A stretch of 64,000 nucleotides of DNA from LMUY01 sp965276785 (lineage in GTDB: Bacteria; Pseudomonadota; Alphaproteobacteria; Acetobacterales; Acetobacteraceae), in contig OZ255629.1 in NCBI GenBank assembly GCA_965276785.1, positions 2,170,001 through 2,234,000 of the forward strand, given 5' to 3'. Within the stretch, counting starts at the first letter, position 1, and each line of letters opens with the position of its first letter. A model generated the notes under the pieces. It was not told where the DNA came from, ran no database searches, and saw only the letters and a list, made by a program, of their open reading frames with translations. This document shows, piece after piece, positions 25,959-34,242 of the stretch. A program made the translations under genes and the position numbers.

Positions 25959-26863
25959 GCCGCCAGCCAGTCCTCGATCAGCCGGCGGGCAATGCTGTCG
26001 CCAGGCGGCAACAAGAAGCCATGCGCCGCCGGGTCAGCCATCTCCGCGCGGCTGAACCAGCGCGCGTCCACCAGCTCAGTCTCGTCGATCCGAATCGTCT
26101 CGCTCAGCGCCTCGGCATAAAAACCAAGCATGATGTTGCCGGGGAACGGCCACGGCTGGCTGCTGTGGTAGCGCACCTGGCCCACCCTCACCGCGCTCTC
26201 CTCGAACACCTCGCGCGCCACCGCCTCCTCCAGGCTCTCCCCCGGTTCCACAAAGCCGGCCAGCGTCGAATACATCTTGCTGTTGGCAAAGCGCTGCGAA
26301 CGGCCCAGCAGCACCCGCTCGCCATTGCTCACCAGCATGATCACCGCCGGGTCGGTGCGGGGGAAGTGGTGGGTGGCGCAGCCGCTGCAGACCATGACAT
26401 GCCCCGCCTGCCGCGGCTCGCAGGCGGCGCCGCAGATCCCGCAAAACCGGTGGCGGCTGCGCCAGTGCAGCAGCGCGCGGGCATGCGCCACGATGGCCGC
26501 CTGCTGCGCCGGCAATGCCGCGCTCGCCCCGCGCAACTCGGCAAACGCGCCGGACGCCGCTGGTACCAGCGGCGCCGGATCCTCGACCGCGCTGAAATCG
26601 ACGGCGAAGGTGGCCACCTCCCCGGCGGTCCCAAGGAAGGCCCAGGGGTAGGGCTCGGACGCAAGCGCCTGGGGGAACACAGCCTCCGGCGTGCCGCCGT
26701 CCGCTTCGCGCACCAGGGTGCGGCCGCGCCACAGCGGCACGAAGCGGGTGGCGGGATCGGCCAACTGGGTGGCGATCCAGCCGGCGTCGCTGCGGCGGTG
26801 GCCGGCACGGTCGAGTGGGCTGCCGGTGTAGGCATTGGGTCGGCTGGGCAGGATTGGGGTCAT
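25955..26863 (-). CDS. nudC: NAD(+)/NADH diphosphatase NudC (NAD-cap decapping Nudix hydrolase)
   Basis: 302 residues from ATG 26863; an upstream reading to 26920 has no family similarity. A zinc ribbon (FCGICGAACEPRQAG, VMVCSGCATHHFPRTDPAVI) precedes the Nudix box GFVEPGESLEEAVAREVFEE-SA and the NudC-specific SQPWPFPGNIMLGF. It hydrolyses NAD(H) to NMN(H) and AMP and removes NAD caps from RNA. The gene runs divergently from the ffs-dnaX operon, 77 bases away. Confidence 0.93.
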   Translation of the reverse strand: MTPILPSRPNAYTGSPLDRAGHRRSDAGWIATQLADPATRFVPLWRGRTLVREADGGTPEAVFPQALASEPYPWAFLGTAGEVATFAVDFSAVEDPAPLVPAASGAFAELRGASAALPAQQAAIVAHARALLHWRSRHRFCGICGAACEPRQAGHVMVCSGCATHHFPRTDPAVIMLVSNGERVLLGRSQRFANSKMYSTLAGFVEPGESLEEAVAREVFEESAVRVGQVRYHSSQPWPFPGNIMLGFYAEALSETIRIDETELVDARWFSRAEMADPAAHGFLLPPGDSIARRLIEDWLAA

Positions 26864-26940
26864 CTCCGGCGGACCGTCGCATGGGCTTGTGTTGGCGGCA
26901 ACCTTGCCCCACCCCCCCATCCTGGTGATAGAGTTAGCGC

Positions 26941-27037
26941 GGGGGGCCGGACATGGACGGGCGCCTTGCCAACCCGGTCAGGTCCGGAAGGAAGCAGCCG
27001 CAGCGAGTTTCCGCTCGGGTCGTGGCCCGGCCTCCCA
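26941..27037 (+). ncRNA. ffs: Small signal recognition particle RNA (4.5S)
   Basis: The universally conserved tetraloop/symmetric-loop region GGTCAGGTCCGGAAGGAAGC is present, closed by a long stem whose outer ends are GGGGGGCCGG (26941) and CCCGGCCTCCC. About 97 nucleotides, the bacterial short form lacking an Alu domain. With Ffh it targets nascent membrane proteins. It lies just upstream of dnaX as in many alphaproteobacteria. Ends are estimated from base pairing. Confidence 0.93.
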
Positions 27038-27069
27038 CCCTTCCCCCCACGCGAGGTGCTTCAGCGCGC

Positions 27070-28908
27070 ATGCCTGGCCTGTTTGGAGATGCGCCGGCCG
27101 ACACCCTGCCTGAGCCCCCCGCCGAGGGGAGCGGCCTGTTCGGCGATGCGCTCGCGCCCACGCCATCGCTCGCTGGCACGCCCTACCGCGTGCTGGCGCG
27201 CAAATACCGCCCCACCGGCTTCGCCGACCTGATCGGCCAGGACGTGATGGTGCGCACCCTGCGCAACGCCTTCAAGCTGAACCGCATCGCCCACGCCTTC
27301 ATGCTCACCGGCGTGCGCGGCGTCGGTAAGACCACCACCGCGCGCATCATCGCCCGCGCGCTCAACTGCATCGGTCCGGACGGCACCGACAGCCCGACCG
27401 CGGAGCCCTGCGGCGTCTGCCCCAATTGCCGCGCCATCCTGGCTGACCGCCACCCCGACGTGATCGAGATGGACGCCGCCACCCGCAACAAGGTGGACGA
27501 CGCGCGCGAGATCATCGAGGCGGTCCGCTACAAGCCGCTGCAGGCGCGCACCAAGGTGTTCATCCTCGACGAAGTCCACATGCTGACCACCCAAGCCTTC
27601 AACGCCCTGCTGAAGACGCTGGAGGAGCCACCGCCGCACATCACCTTCATCTTCGCCACCACCGAAATCCGCAAAGTCCCGATCACCGTGCTGTCGCGTT
27701 GCCAGCGCTTCGACCTGCGGCGCATCTCGGTGGCCGAACTCGCCGGCCTGTTCACCCGCATCGCCGCCGCCGAGCAGGTGGCGCTAGCGCCAGGCGCCGT
27801 CGACCTGCTGGCCCGCGCCGCAGACGGCTCGGCGCGGGACGGGCTGAGCCTGCTGGACCAGGCCATCGCCCGCAGGGACGGCGCCGAAGTCACCGCCGCC
27901 GAAGTCGCGGACATGCTGGGCCTGGCCGACCGGCAATTGGTGTTCGAGCTGATGGAGGCGGTCGCCGCCGGCGACGTGCCCGGCGCGCTCGCCATCACCG
28001 ACCGCGCCCACGCCTTCGGCGCCGACCTCGGCACCGTGCTTGGGGACCTGCTGGAGCTGGTGCACACCCTCACCCGGCTGCGCACCGTGCCCGCTCTGCG
28101 CGACGGCACCGCGCTGCCCGAGATCGAGCGCACCCGCGGCGCCGCCTTGGCGGATCAGCTTTCGGTTCCGGTACTCTCCCGCGCCTGGCAGATGCTGCTG
28201 AAGGGCTTGGCCGAGGTGGACAGCGCTCCAGACCGCCGGGCGGCAGCCGAAATGGTGCTGATCCGCCTTTGCCACGTCGCCGACGCACCGACGCCGGGCG
28301 ATCTGGTGCGCAGCCTCACCGCGCCGGGTTCCTCACCGCCTGGCCCCGGTGGCACCCGCCGGGCCATCGGCGGCGGCGGGTCGGTGGCCCGGGCCGAACC
28401 GCTCTCCGCTCCCCTCGATGCCGCACCCGTTCGGCCCCAACCCACCAGCTTCCGCGACGTGGTGGCGCTGTGCTCGGGCCAGGACCCGCTGCTGCATAGC
28501 CATCTGCTGCACTCGGTGCACATTGTCCGCTTCGCCCCCGGCGTGATCGAGCTGCGCCCCGAACCGGGGGCCCCGCGGGACCTCGCCTCCCGCCTGGCCG
28601 CACTGCTGCTGGCTGGAACCGGCACGCGCTGGACTATCGCCTTGTCCAGCGCCCCCGGCGAGCCGACATTGGCCAAGCGCAGCCACGAAGCCGAGACCGC
28701 CAGGCGCGATGCCGCCCACGACCACCCGCTGGTGCGTGCGATTCTCGAGGCGTTCCCCGGCGCCAAGCTCGGCCGGGTCAACGACACGCGTGCCGACGCC
28801 TATGGCTTGCCGCCGCCTATCGCTTTGGCCGAGCCGGACATGCCTGATTTCGCCCCGCCGGACGCCGAACCGGCCGACCTGATGCCCGCTGATGCCGTAG
28901 AGGAGTGA
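27070..28908 (+). CDS. dnaX: DNA polymerase III subunits gamma/tau
   Basis: 612 residues. The clamp-loader ATPase has RKYRPTGFADLIGQ, Walker A GVRGVGKTTTARI, the four-cysteine zinc site (CGVCPNCRAI with a preceding Cys), Walker B VFILDEVHML and sensor 1 TTEIRKVPITVLSRCQRF. The C-terminal ~250 residues are the tau-type extension (DUF domain IV/V). ATG 27070 lies after the SRP RNA; the longer frame to 26953 overlaps it and is rejected. It loads the beta clamp and couples polymerases at the fork. It is followed by ybaB after four bases. Confidence 0.95.
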   Translation: MPGLFGDAPADTLPEPPAEGSGLFGDALAPTPSLAGTPYRVLARKYRPTGFADLIGQDVMVRTLRNAFKLNRIAHAFMLTGVRGVGKTTTARIIARALNCIGPDGTDSPTAEPCGVCPNCRAILADRHPDVIEMDAATRNKVDDAREIIEAVRYKPLQARTKVFILDEVHMLTTQAFNALLKTLEEPPPHITFIFATTEIRKVPITVLSRCQRFDLRRISVAELAGLFTRIAAAEQVALAPGAVDLLARAADGSARDGLSLLDQAIARRDGAEVTAAEVADMLGLADRQLVFELMEAVAAGDVPGALAITDRAHAFGADLGTVLGDLLELVHTLTRLRTVPALRDGTALPEIERTRGAALADQLSVPVLSRAWQMLLKGLAEVDSAPDRRAAAEMVLIRLCHVADAPTPGDLVRSLTAPGSSPPGPGGTRRAIGGGGSVARAEPLSAPLDAAPVRPQPTSFRDVVALCSGQDPLLHSHLLHSVHIVRFAPGVIELRPEPGAPRDLASRLAALLLAGTGTRWTIALSSAPGEPTLAKRSHEAETARRDAAHDHPLVRAILEAFPGAKLGRVNDTRADAYGLPPPIALAEPDMPDFAPPDAEPADLMPADAVEE

Positions 28909-28912
28909 GCCG

Positions 28913-29236
28913 ATGAAGAACCTTGCCGGGCTGATGAAGCAGGCTAGCCAAATGCAGTCCAAGATGGCCGAGATACAGGCCAAGCTGGAGGCCATGGAAA
29001 TCGAGGGCGTGTCGGGCGCCGGCATGGTGCAGGTGACGCTGTCCGGCAAGGGCGACCTCAAGCGCGTCAAGCTCGACCCCAAGCTGCTCGACCCGGCAGA
29101 GGCCGAGATGGTGGAGGACCTCCTGGTCGCCGCCCATGCCGACGCCCGCCGCAAGCTGGAGGCGGAGACCGCGGCGGAGATGGAGCGCGTCACCGGCGGC
29201 ATGCAGCTCCCGGGCGGGATGAAGCTGCCGTTCTAG
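28913..29236 (+). CDS. ybaB: YbaB/EbfC family nucleoid-associated protein
   Basis: 107 residues. MKNLAGLMKQASQMQSKMAE, then VSGAGMVQVTLSGKGDLKRV and DLLVAAHADARRKLE define the YbaB/EbfC family, a small dimeric DNA-binding protein. It sits between dnaX and recR, the conserved order, with spacings of four and five bases. Its precise role in recombination or nucleoid structure is unsettled in the family. Confidence 0.93.
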   Translation: MKNLAGLMKQASQMQSKMAEIQAKLEAMEIEGVSGAGMVQVTLSGKGDLKRVKLDPKLLDPAEAEMVEDLLVAAHADARRKLEAETAAEMERVTGGMQLPGGMKLPF

Positions 29237-29241
29237 AGGGC

Positions 29242-29847
29242 TTGCACGCGGCCTTGAACGCCCCTGAGATCGAACACCTCATCATGCTCCTCGCCCGCCT
29301 GCCCGGCCTTGGACCCCGCAGCGCGCGCCGGGCAGCACTGCGCCTGCTGCAACAGCCCGAGTCCCGCATCCTGCCCCTCGCCAGCGCCCTGGCCGATGCC
29401 GCACGGGCCGTGCGAACCTGCAGCCGCTGCGGCAATCTGGATAGCCGCGACCCGTGCACGATCTGCACCGACCCGGCCCGCGACCGCTCGGTGATCTGCC
29501 TAGTGGAGGGGGTCGGCGACCTCTGGGCGCTGGAGCGGGCGGCCGTGCACCTTGGGCTCTATCACGTGCTGGGCGGCACCCTCTCGGCGCTCGGCGGGGT
29601 CACGCCGGAGGATTTAAACCTGCGCCCCCTGTTCGCCCGCATCGCCGAGGGCAGCGTCGCGGAGGTGATCCTCGCCTTGGGCGCCACGGTCGATGGCGCG
29701 AGCACGGCGCACTACCTCACCGACCGGCTGCAGCCGACCGGCGTGGCGGTGACGCGGGTCGCTCATGGCGTGCCCATCGGTGGCGCGCTGGACGTGCTGG
29801 ACGACGGCACGCTCGGCGCCGCGCTGAAGGCGCGCCGCCCTGCCTAG
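29242..29847 (+). CDS. recR: Recombination mediator RecR
   Basis: 201 residues. It has the helix-hairpin-helix LLARLPGLGPRSARRAALRL, the four-cysteine zinc finger CSRCGNLDSRDPCTICTD and the Toprim motif ICLVEGVGDLWALE. RecR acts with RecO (and RecF) to load RecA on gapped DNA. The start is a TTG (29242, with an alternative TTG at 29254); no ATG is available. The stop codon TAG is formed by the first bases of the inserted MITE-like element at 29845. Confidence 0.93.
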   Translation: MHAALNAPEIEHLIMLLARLPGLGPRSARRAALRLLQQPESRILPLASALADAARAVRTCSRCGNLDSRDPCTICTDPARDRSVICLVEGVGDLWALERAAVHLGLYHVLGGTLSALGGVTPEDLNLRPLFARIAEGSVAEVILALGATVDGASTAHYLTDRLQPTGVAVTRVAHGVPIGGALDVLDDGTLGAALKARRPA

Positions 29848-29949
29848 AGCCTGATCGCTTCTGACAGGCGAAGCGCCCATGCTCTAACCTTTTGTTTGAG
29901 AGGCTGATTCACGCTTCAGGTTGAGCCAACCTGAAGCGATCAGGCTCTA
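29845..29949. mobile_element. MITE-like element with 17-bp terminal inverted repeats at the recR stop
   Basis: TAGAGCCTGATCGCTTC (29845-29861) is repeated in perfect inversion at 29933-29949, both bounded by TA. The inside contains a further 12-bp hairpin CGCTTCAGGTTG-AGC-CAACCTGAAGCG (29912-29938). It is 105 bases, non-coding, and the ends match the left end of the IS630 element at 24327 with one mismatch. This suggests a miniature element mobilised by an IS630 transposase. Its first three bases supply the recR stop, and the hairpin may serve as the recR terminator. Confidence 0.75.
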
Positions 29950-30012
29950 GCGTAGGTACAGCTCAAGCTGGACAGGCCAATTCAACGCGGCTAGGAGCTT
30001 GGCCCAGACGGC

Positions 30013-30087
30013 GGGCGCGTAGCTCAGCGGTAGAGCATTCGCTTCACACGCGAAGGGTCACAGGTTCAATCCCTGTCGCGCCCACCA
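30013..30087 (+). tRNA. tRNA-Val (anticodon CAC)
   Basis: Acceptor GGGCGCG pairs with CGCGCCC. The D-arm is AGCTCAGCGGTAGAGC, the anticodon stem TTCGC/GCGAA with loop TTCACAC gives CAC, and the T-arm is CACAGG-TTCAATC-CCTGT-like. Discriminator A and encoded CCA end at 30087. Confidence 0.95.
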
Positions 30088-30090
30088 TCG

Positions 30091-30135
30091 TCCAAAAGGT
30101 CGGCGTCCAGAAGGTCGGCGTCCAGCAGGTCGGCA
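30091..30135 (+). repeat. Three 15-bp tandem repeats after tRNA-Val
   Basis: TCCAAAAGGTCGGCG, TCCAGAAGGTCGGCG and TCCAGCAGGTCGGCA follow the tRNA by three bases, with 1-2 differences per unit. They are in phase at 15 bp, end 20 bases before the next gene, and do not encode a recognisable peptide. Confidence 0.85.
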
Positions 30136-30155
30136 TTGGGTGGGGACAGTCTCAT

Positions 30156-30758
30156 ATGCGCACCATCGTTGTTGCCACCATTCTGCTGATCGTGTCGATC
30201 TGCTCCGCTTCGGCATGGGCGCAAGGCGATTTGCGCGAGCAGTCGCTTCGGGGCGCTGCACCCAAGGCTCCCGCCCAAACCAAAGCAGCCGAACCGCCGC
30301 CAGCAGCCGTGCCCGGCGCCCGCTCCCGCCCTGACAGCGTCGTCCCAGCCGACCGGGCGTCAGCGGACTTGCCGCCGACGGAAGCCCTGTTCGATGCCAT
30401 CAACCGGGGCGACATCGCCTCTGCCCGGGATGCTTTATCCCGCGGCGCCGACCTCGATGCCACCAACCTGCTTGGCCTCACGCCCACGGAACTCTCGGTC
30501 GACTTGGCGCGGAACGACATCACGTTTTTGCTGCTCTCGATGCGGGGAGGCTCCAGCAGCCAGCGCTCGCAACAGGTGCAACCCGTGAGGGTCGCCCAGC
30601 CGCCGGTCAACGGCCGTCAGCGCACGCGCACGCCAGCGCGCACGAGATCAGCCCCGATCGAAGCTGCAACGCGTCCGCAATCCAGTAGCTCGTTTGCCAG
30701 CAATGGCGGCACCGCCAACCCGGCCGTTGGATTCTTGGGGTTCAATGCCGCCCGCTAG
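30156..30758 (+). CDS. Secreted protein with ankyrin-like repeat
   Basis: 200 residues. An N-terminal signal peptide (IVVATILLIVSICSASAWAQ) predicts export. After a Pro/Ala-rich linker, residues ~75-125 form one to two ankyrin-like units (LFDAINRGDIASARDALSRG, then ADLDATNLLGLTPTELSVDL). The rest is Gln/Arg/Ser-rich and low complexity. A periplasmic protein-binding role is inferred only from the repeat type. The tandem 15-bp repeats lie just upstream. Confidence 0.7.
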   Translation: MRTIVVATILLIVSICSASAWAQGDLREQSLRGAAPKAPAQTKAAEPPPAAVPGARSRPDSVVPADRASADLPPTEALFDAINRGDIASARDALSRGADLDATNLLGLTPTELSVDLARNDITFLLLSMRGGSSSQRSQQVQPVRVAQPPVNGRQRTRTPARTRSAPIEAATRPQSSSSFASNGGTANPAVGFLGFNAAR

Positions 30759-30774
30759 CGCAACACGCACCCCG

Positions 30775-31500
30775 TTACCGGAACTGGTCCTTGCGAGCGC
30801 GCATCGCCCCAAGTTGGTCTGCGTCGCGAGCATGGAGGAACGGATTGGCCGCAAGCTCCTCGGCCAACCGGGTCGGCACCGTCGATTGCTTGGCCGCACG
30901 CAGCCGGTCGACCTCTTCCGCGCGGCTTCGCAAGGCGGTGTTGTCCGGCTCCTCGGTCAGCGCGAAGCGTGCGTTGCTCTGAGTGTATTCATGCCCGCAG
31001 CAAACTAGAGCCTCTGAGGGCAGCGAGGCCAATTTTTGCAAGCTCGCGAACATGTCCGCCGCCGTTCCTTCCAACAGCCTTCCGCAGCCAAGGCTGAACA
31101 GAGTATCGCCACAAAGCAGAACACCCCCCGGTTCGATAAAGTAGGCGATATGGCCCACGGTGTGGCCGGGCGTATCGATCACACGGGCCTGGGCATCGCC
31201 AAGCTGAATGGTCTGCCCCTCTGCCACGGCAGTATCCAGCCTGGGAAGGCGGCGCGCGTCTGCCGCCGCCCCGATAACCTGCGCCCGATAACGTTCTCGC
31301 AGCGGTTCGACTGCGGCAATATGGTCGTCGTGATGATGGGTCAGCACGATCGCATCGAGCCGCCCGCCACCCCGGTCGATGGCAGCCTCAATCGGCCCCA
31401 GCTCAGCGGGATCGACGATTGCGACGAACCCGCTGCTGTCGCGAAGCAACCAGGCATAATTGTCCGCCAAAATGGGAATGGCTTCGACCGACATTGTCAT
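30775..31500 (-). CDS. gloB: Hydroxyacylglutathione hydrolase (glyoxalase II)
   Basis: 241 residues. The metallo-beta-lactamase fold has the dinuclear zinc motif THHHDDHIAAV, later ids DTPGHTVGHIAYF and LLCGDTLFSLGCGRL, and the glutathione-binding C-terminus CCGHEYTQSNARFAL. It hydrolyses S-lactoylglutathione in methylglyoxal detoxification. ATG 31500 or 31494 (two codons later) may start it. It is convergent with the ankyrin gene, 16 bases apart. Confidence 0.93.
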   Translation of the reverse strand: MTMSVEAIPILADNYAWLLRDSSGFVAIVDPAELGPIEAAIDRGGGRLDAIVLTHHHDDHIAAVEPLRERYRAQVIGAAADARRLPRLDTAVAEGQTIQLGDAQARVIDTPGHTVGHIAYFIEPGGVLLCGDTLFSLGCGRLLEGTAADMFASLQKLASLPSEALVCCGHEYTQSNARFALTEEPDNTALRSRAEEVDRLRAAKQSTVPTRLAEELAANPFLHARDADQLGAMRARKDQFR

Positions 31501-31567
31501 ACAGGTGCTCCGATGGCCGCTGTCTATAGGTTAGGGCAACCACGCCGCGCTGGGAACGGCGCCAACC

Positions 31568-32182
31568 CTATGCGGATGGTCCGACGCGTTGCCGCTCGAT
31601 GGCGAGTTCCTCCGGCGTCAGCGTGGCCCGATTGGGGTCGAACTGGCTCCAATCGTCGCTGCGGTAGGCGGCGGCCCGCTGTTCCATGTCGGCCGGGTTG
31701 TAGCGCTGCATGATGCTGTCCGCCTCAGCCGCCTGGGTGTCCTCGGCCCGGACGGTCACCAGCGACCCGCCGCGGCGCAGGCCCTCGGCATACACATGGG
31801 CATGCTCCTCGGGCACACCCGCGCCTGCCAGAGCCCCGAGCAGCCCTCCTGCAGCAGCACCGGCACCCGCACCGGTCAGCGTGGCCACCAGCCAGCCCGC
31901 CGCGACCACCGGGCCAACCCCCGGGATGGCAAGAGCGCCGATACCCGCGAGCAATCCCGCGCCCCCGCCGACGATGGTGCCGATCGAAGCCCCGGTTCCC
32001 GTTCCAGCGGCCGCCGTTTCGGTCGTCTCATTGCCAGCCCGGTCGCCGGTGCCAGTGCTCGACGGCGTGCCTTGATTGGCAATCAAGCTGACCTGGTCAT
32101 GCGAAAACCCTGCCTTCTCGAGCTCCGTAACAACCTTCTGAGCGTCGCCGTAATCGTCGTAAAGGTGAGAAACCGTGCGCAT
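31568..32182 (-). CDS. General-stress-protein-17M-like protein with glycine-zipper segment
   Basis: 204 residues. The N-terminus TVSHLYDDYGDAQKVVTELE and KAGFSHDQVSLIAN match the GS17M/YflT-like small-domain family. The middle (about 75-125) is a Gly/Ala-rich hydrophobic stretch (GGGAGLLAGIGALAIPGVGP) resembling a glycine zipper or membrane-inserting helix. The C-terminus repeats the fold feature (EEHAHVYAEGLRRGGSLVTV). Function unknown; family members are stress-induced. A PepSY-like secreted gene lies upstream on the same strand. Confidence 0.7.
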   Translation of the reverse strand: MRTVSHLYDDYGDAQKVVTELEKAGFSHDQVSLIANQGTPSSTGTGDRAGNETTETAAAGTGTGASIGTIVGGGAGLLAGIGALAIPGVGPVVAAGWLVATLTGAGAGAAAGGLLGALAGAGVPEEHAHVYAEGLRRGGSLVTVRAEDTQAAEADSIMQRYNPADMEQRAAAYRSDDWSQFDPNRATLTPEELAIERQRVGPSA

Positions 32183-32225
32183 AGCGTAGTCCTCCGAATG
32201 AAAGGCCTGTGATTGAAGCCCAGCT

Positions 32226-32531
32226 CTATTGGCTGGTGACGTTTCCTTGATAATCGAGCGATACGTTGACTTTATTCCCGTCCCGCTGTGCCGTTCCCCG
32301 CCAAATACCGTGATTGTCTTTCTTCAACCCGGTCACGTCGGTATAGCCGGCATCCGCAATCCGGCGGACTGCTTGCCGCTGCGTGAAGCTGTTGCGCCCG
32401 GAAGTAGGCGACCTCTGGCTCGCCGCGGGCTGACCCGGCGCGTTGGTTGACGGCTGCGTGCTAGGCGATGTCTGCGCCAGCGCGGCTCCGCCTGCGACCA
32501 TCATGGCCGCGACCGTTAAGGCAAGTCTCAT
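32226..32531 (-). CDS. Small secreted PepSY-like protein
   Basis: 101 residues from ATG 32531 (preceded by AAGGGAAA); the longer reading lacks a signal. The signal peptide is RLALTVAAMMVAGGAALAQ. A Ser/Pro/Gln-rich linker follows, then RQAVRRIADAGYTDVTGLKK and GTAQRDGNKVNVSLDYQGNV, the compact PepSY-type fold seen in periplasmic proteins. Probably periplasmic; no partner can be named. Divergent from gshB. Confidence 0.7.
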   Translation of the reverse strand: MRLALTVAAMMVAGGAALAQTSPSTQPSTNAPGQPAASQRSPTSGRNSFTQRQAVRRIADAGYTDVTGLKKDNHGIWRGTAQRDGNKVNVSLDYQGNVTSQ

Positions 32532-32632
32532 AAGCGTTTCCCTTTTGCTTGTAGGCTGGCTATCCAAACGAGGCCACGCCGACGGCGTTCCCTCCCGCGC
32601 CATCGGCCCACGACATGCCAGCGAGAACCGCC

Positions 32633-33625
32633 ATGCCGAACCCGCTTACCGTCGCCGTTCAAATGGACCCGCTTGAAGGGATCAATATCGACGCGGACTC
32701 GACGTTCGCGCTCATGCTGGAGGCGCAGCGACGCGGCCATACGCTATGGCACTACGAGGTGGGCCAGATGAGCCTGTCCGAGGGCAAGACGGCACCCTCC
32801 ATGCCGCGGACCGAGCGCCTGACCGCCCGCGCCCGTCCGGTGCGGGTGCAGCGGGAGCGCGGCGCCCATCATCGCTTCGGCCCCGAGTCGGTGCTCGACC
32901 TCGCCAGCGTCGACGCCGTGCTGATGCGGCAGGACCCGCCATTCGACATGGCCTATATCAGCGCCACCCACATGCTGGAGCACATCCATCCCCGCACGCT
33001 GGTGGTCAACGACCCCAAGAGCGTCCGCGACGCGCCCGAGAAGCTGATGGTGACGCATTTCCCCGAGCTGATGCCGCCCACCTTGATCACCTGGGACGTG
33101 GCGGCGATCCGCGCCTTCCGCGCCACCCACCGCGACATTATCGTCAAGCCGCTGTTCGGCAACGGCGGCACCGGCGTGTTCCGGCTCAAAGTGGACGACG
33201 AGAACCTCGGTTCGCTGCTCGACATGCATTGGGCCCGCTCCCGCGAACCGCTGATGATCCAGCGCTACGAGCCCGCCGTCCGCTTCGGCGACAAGCGCAT
33301 CATCCTGGTGGACGGAGAGCCGATGGGCGCGATCAACCGGGTGCCGGTCCAGGGCGACGCCCGATCGAACATGCATGCCGGCGGGCGCGCAGAGAAGTCG
33401 GCCCTGACCGCTCGCGACCGTGAAATCTGCGCCCGCATCGGGCCGAGCTTAAAGAGTGCTGGGTTGCTGTTCGTCGGCATCGACGTGATCGGCGACTGGC
33501 TGACGGAGATCAACGTCACCTCGCCAACCGGCCTACAGGAGGTCGCCCGCTTCGACGGCGTGGACTTGGCGGCGGCCATCTGGGACCGGATCGAGGCCAA
33601 GCTCGCCGGCGCACGCGGCGAGTAG
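32633..33625 (+). CDS. gshB: Glutathione synthetase
   Basis: 330 residues. The N-terminal domain has VAVQMDPLEGINIDADSTFA and VLMRQDPPFDMAYI; the ATP-grasp domain has VKPLFGNGGTGVFRL, LMIQRYEPAV, GDKRIILVDGEPMGAINRVP and the metal-binding GIDVIGDWLTEINVTSPTGLQ-type end. It ligates glycine to gamma-glutamylcysteine. I prefer ATG 32633 to 32615 from family alignment. It is convergent with ctaG, only two bases between stops. Confidence 0.94.
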   Translation: MPNPLTVAVQMDPLEGINIDADSTFALMLEAQRRGHTLWHYEVGQMSLSEGKTAPSMPRTERLTARARPVRVQRERGAHHRFGPESVLDLASVDAVLMRQDPPFDMAYISATHMLEHIHPRTLVVNDPKSVRDAPEKLMVTHFPELMPPTLITWDVAAIRAFRATHRDIIVKPLFGNGGTGVFRLKVDDENLGSLLDMHWARSREPLMIQRYEPAVRFGDKRIILVDGEPMGAINRVPVQGDARSNMHAGGRAEKSALTARDREICARIGPSLKSAGLLFVGIDVIGDWLTEINVTSPTGLQEVARFDGVDLAAAIWDRIEAKLAGARGE

Positions 33626-33627
33626 CG

Positions 33628-34242
33628 TCAGCCGCCGGCCGAACCCGGCTCCAACACCTTGACCGGCCCCTGCACCCCGGTATGCGGCCCGGCCTTGGCC
33701 AGCGCTCCCGTGCGCGCGGCGTCAGCCAGAGAGGGGAAGAACGTGTAAGACAGCGTGACGGTGTGGAGGTCGCGCGTCTCCGGATCCTGCAGGATCGCCG
33801 GGTCCACCCAGAAGGTAACCGGAAACTGCACCGCCTCGCCCGAGCGCAGCGTCTGCGACGTGAAGCAGAAGCATTCGGTTTTGTGGAAGTACTTACCCAC
33901 CACATCCGGCGTCACGTTATAGAGCGCGTGCCCGGTGATGGTGTGGTTGGACAGGTTCTTGCCATCGTAGAAGGCGAGTTGCGGCGCGCCGAGCGGCATC
34001 GTCACCTGCTTCAACTCGGGCTGGAACGCCCAGGGCAGGTTCGGGCTGGTGTCGGCGTTCATCGCGACGGTGATGGTCTGCGACACCTGATGCGACGCCA
34101 GCTCCGGGCCGATCTGCGGTGTGCCGCCGTAGCCGGTCACGGCGCAGAACACGCGGTAAAGCGGCACCGAGGCGAACGCCAGTCCCAGCATCCCCGCCGT
34201 GACCACGCCCAGACCCGCGCCCATCCAGCCATTGCGCGTCAT
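33628..34242 (-). CDS. ctaG: Cytochrome c oxidase assembly protein CtaG/Cox11
   Basis: 204 residues. A single N-terminal transmembrane helix (GLGVVTAGMLGLAFASVPLY) ends in the Cys of YRVFCAVTGYGG. The periplasmic Ig-like domain contains the copper-binding pair ECFCFTSQTL. It delivers copper to the CuB site of subunit I. The ATG overlaps the stop of the small upstream gene (ATGA). The expected next gene, ctaE (subunit III), is absent; gshB converges instead. Confidence 0.94.
   Translation of the reverse strand: MTRNGWMGAGLGVVTAGMLGLAFASVPLYRVFCAVTGYGGTPQIGPELASHQVSQTITVAMNADTSPNLPWAFQPELKQVTMPLGAPQLAFYDGKNLSNHTITGHALYNVTPDVVGKYFHKTECFCFTSQTLRSGEAVQFPVTFWVDPAILQDPETRDLHTVTLSYTFFPSLADAARTGALAKAGPHTGVQGPVKVLEPGSAGG

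Noticed and set aside
26953..27069. Upstream extension of dnaX to 26953
   Set aside because: It overlaps the SRP RNA and has no family similarity; ATG 27070 gives the normal start.
30091..30135. CRISPR-like array
   Set aside because: Only three contiguous 15-bp units without spacers; no cas genes in the window.
32744..33376. Long open frame antisense to gshB
   Set aside because: It is the codon-bias shadow of gshB; no start signal or family pattern.
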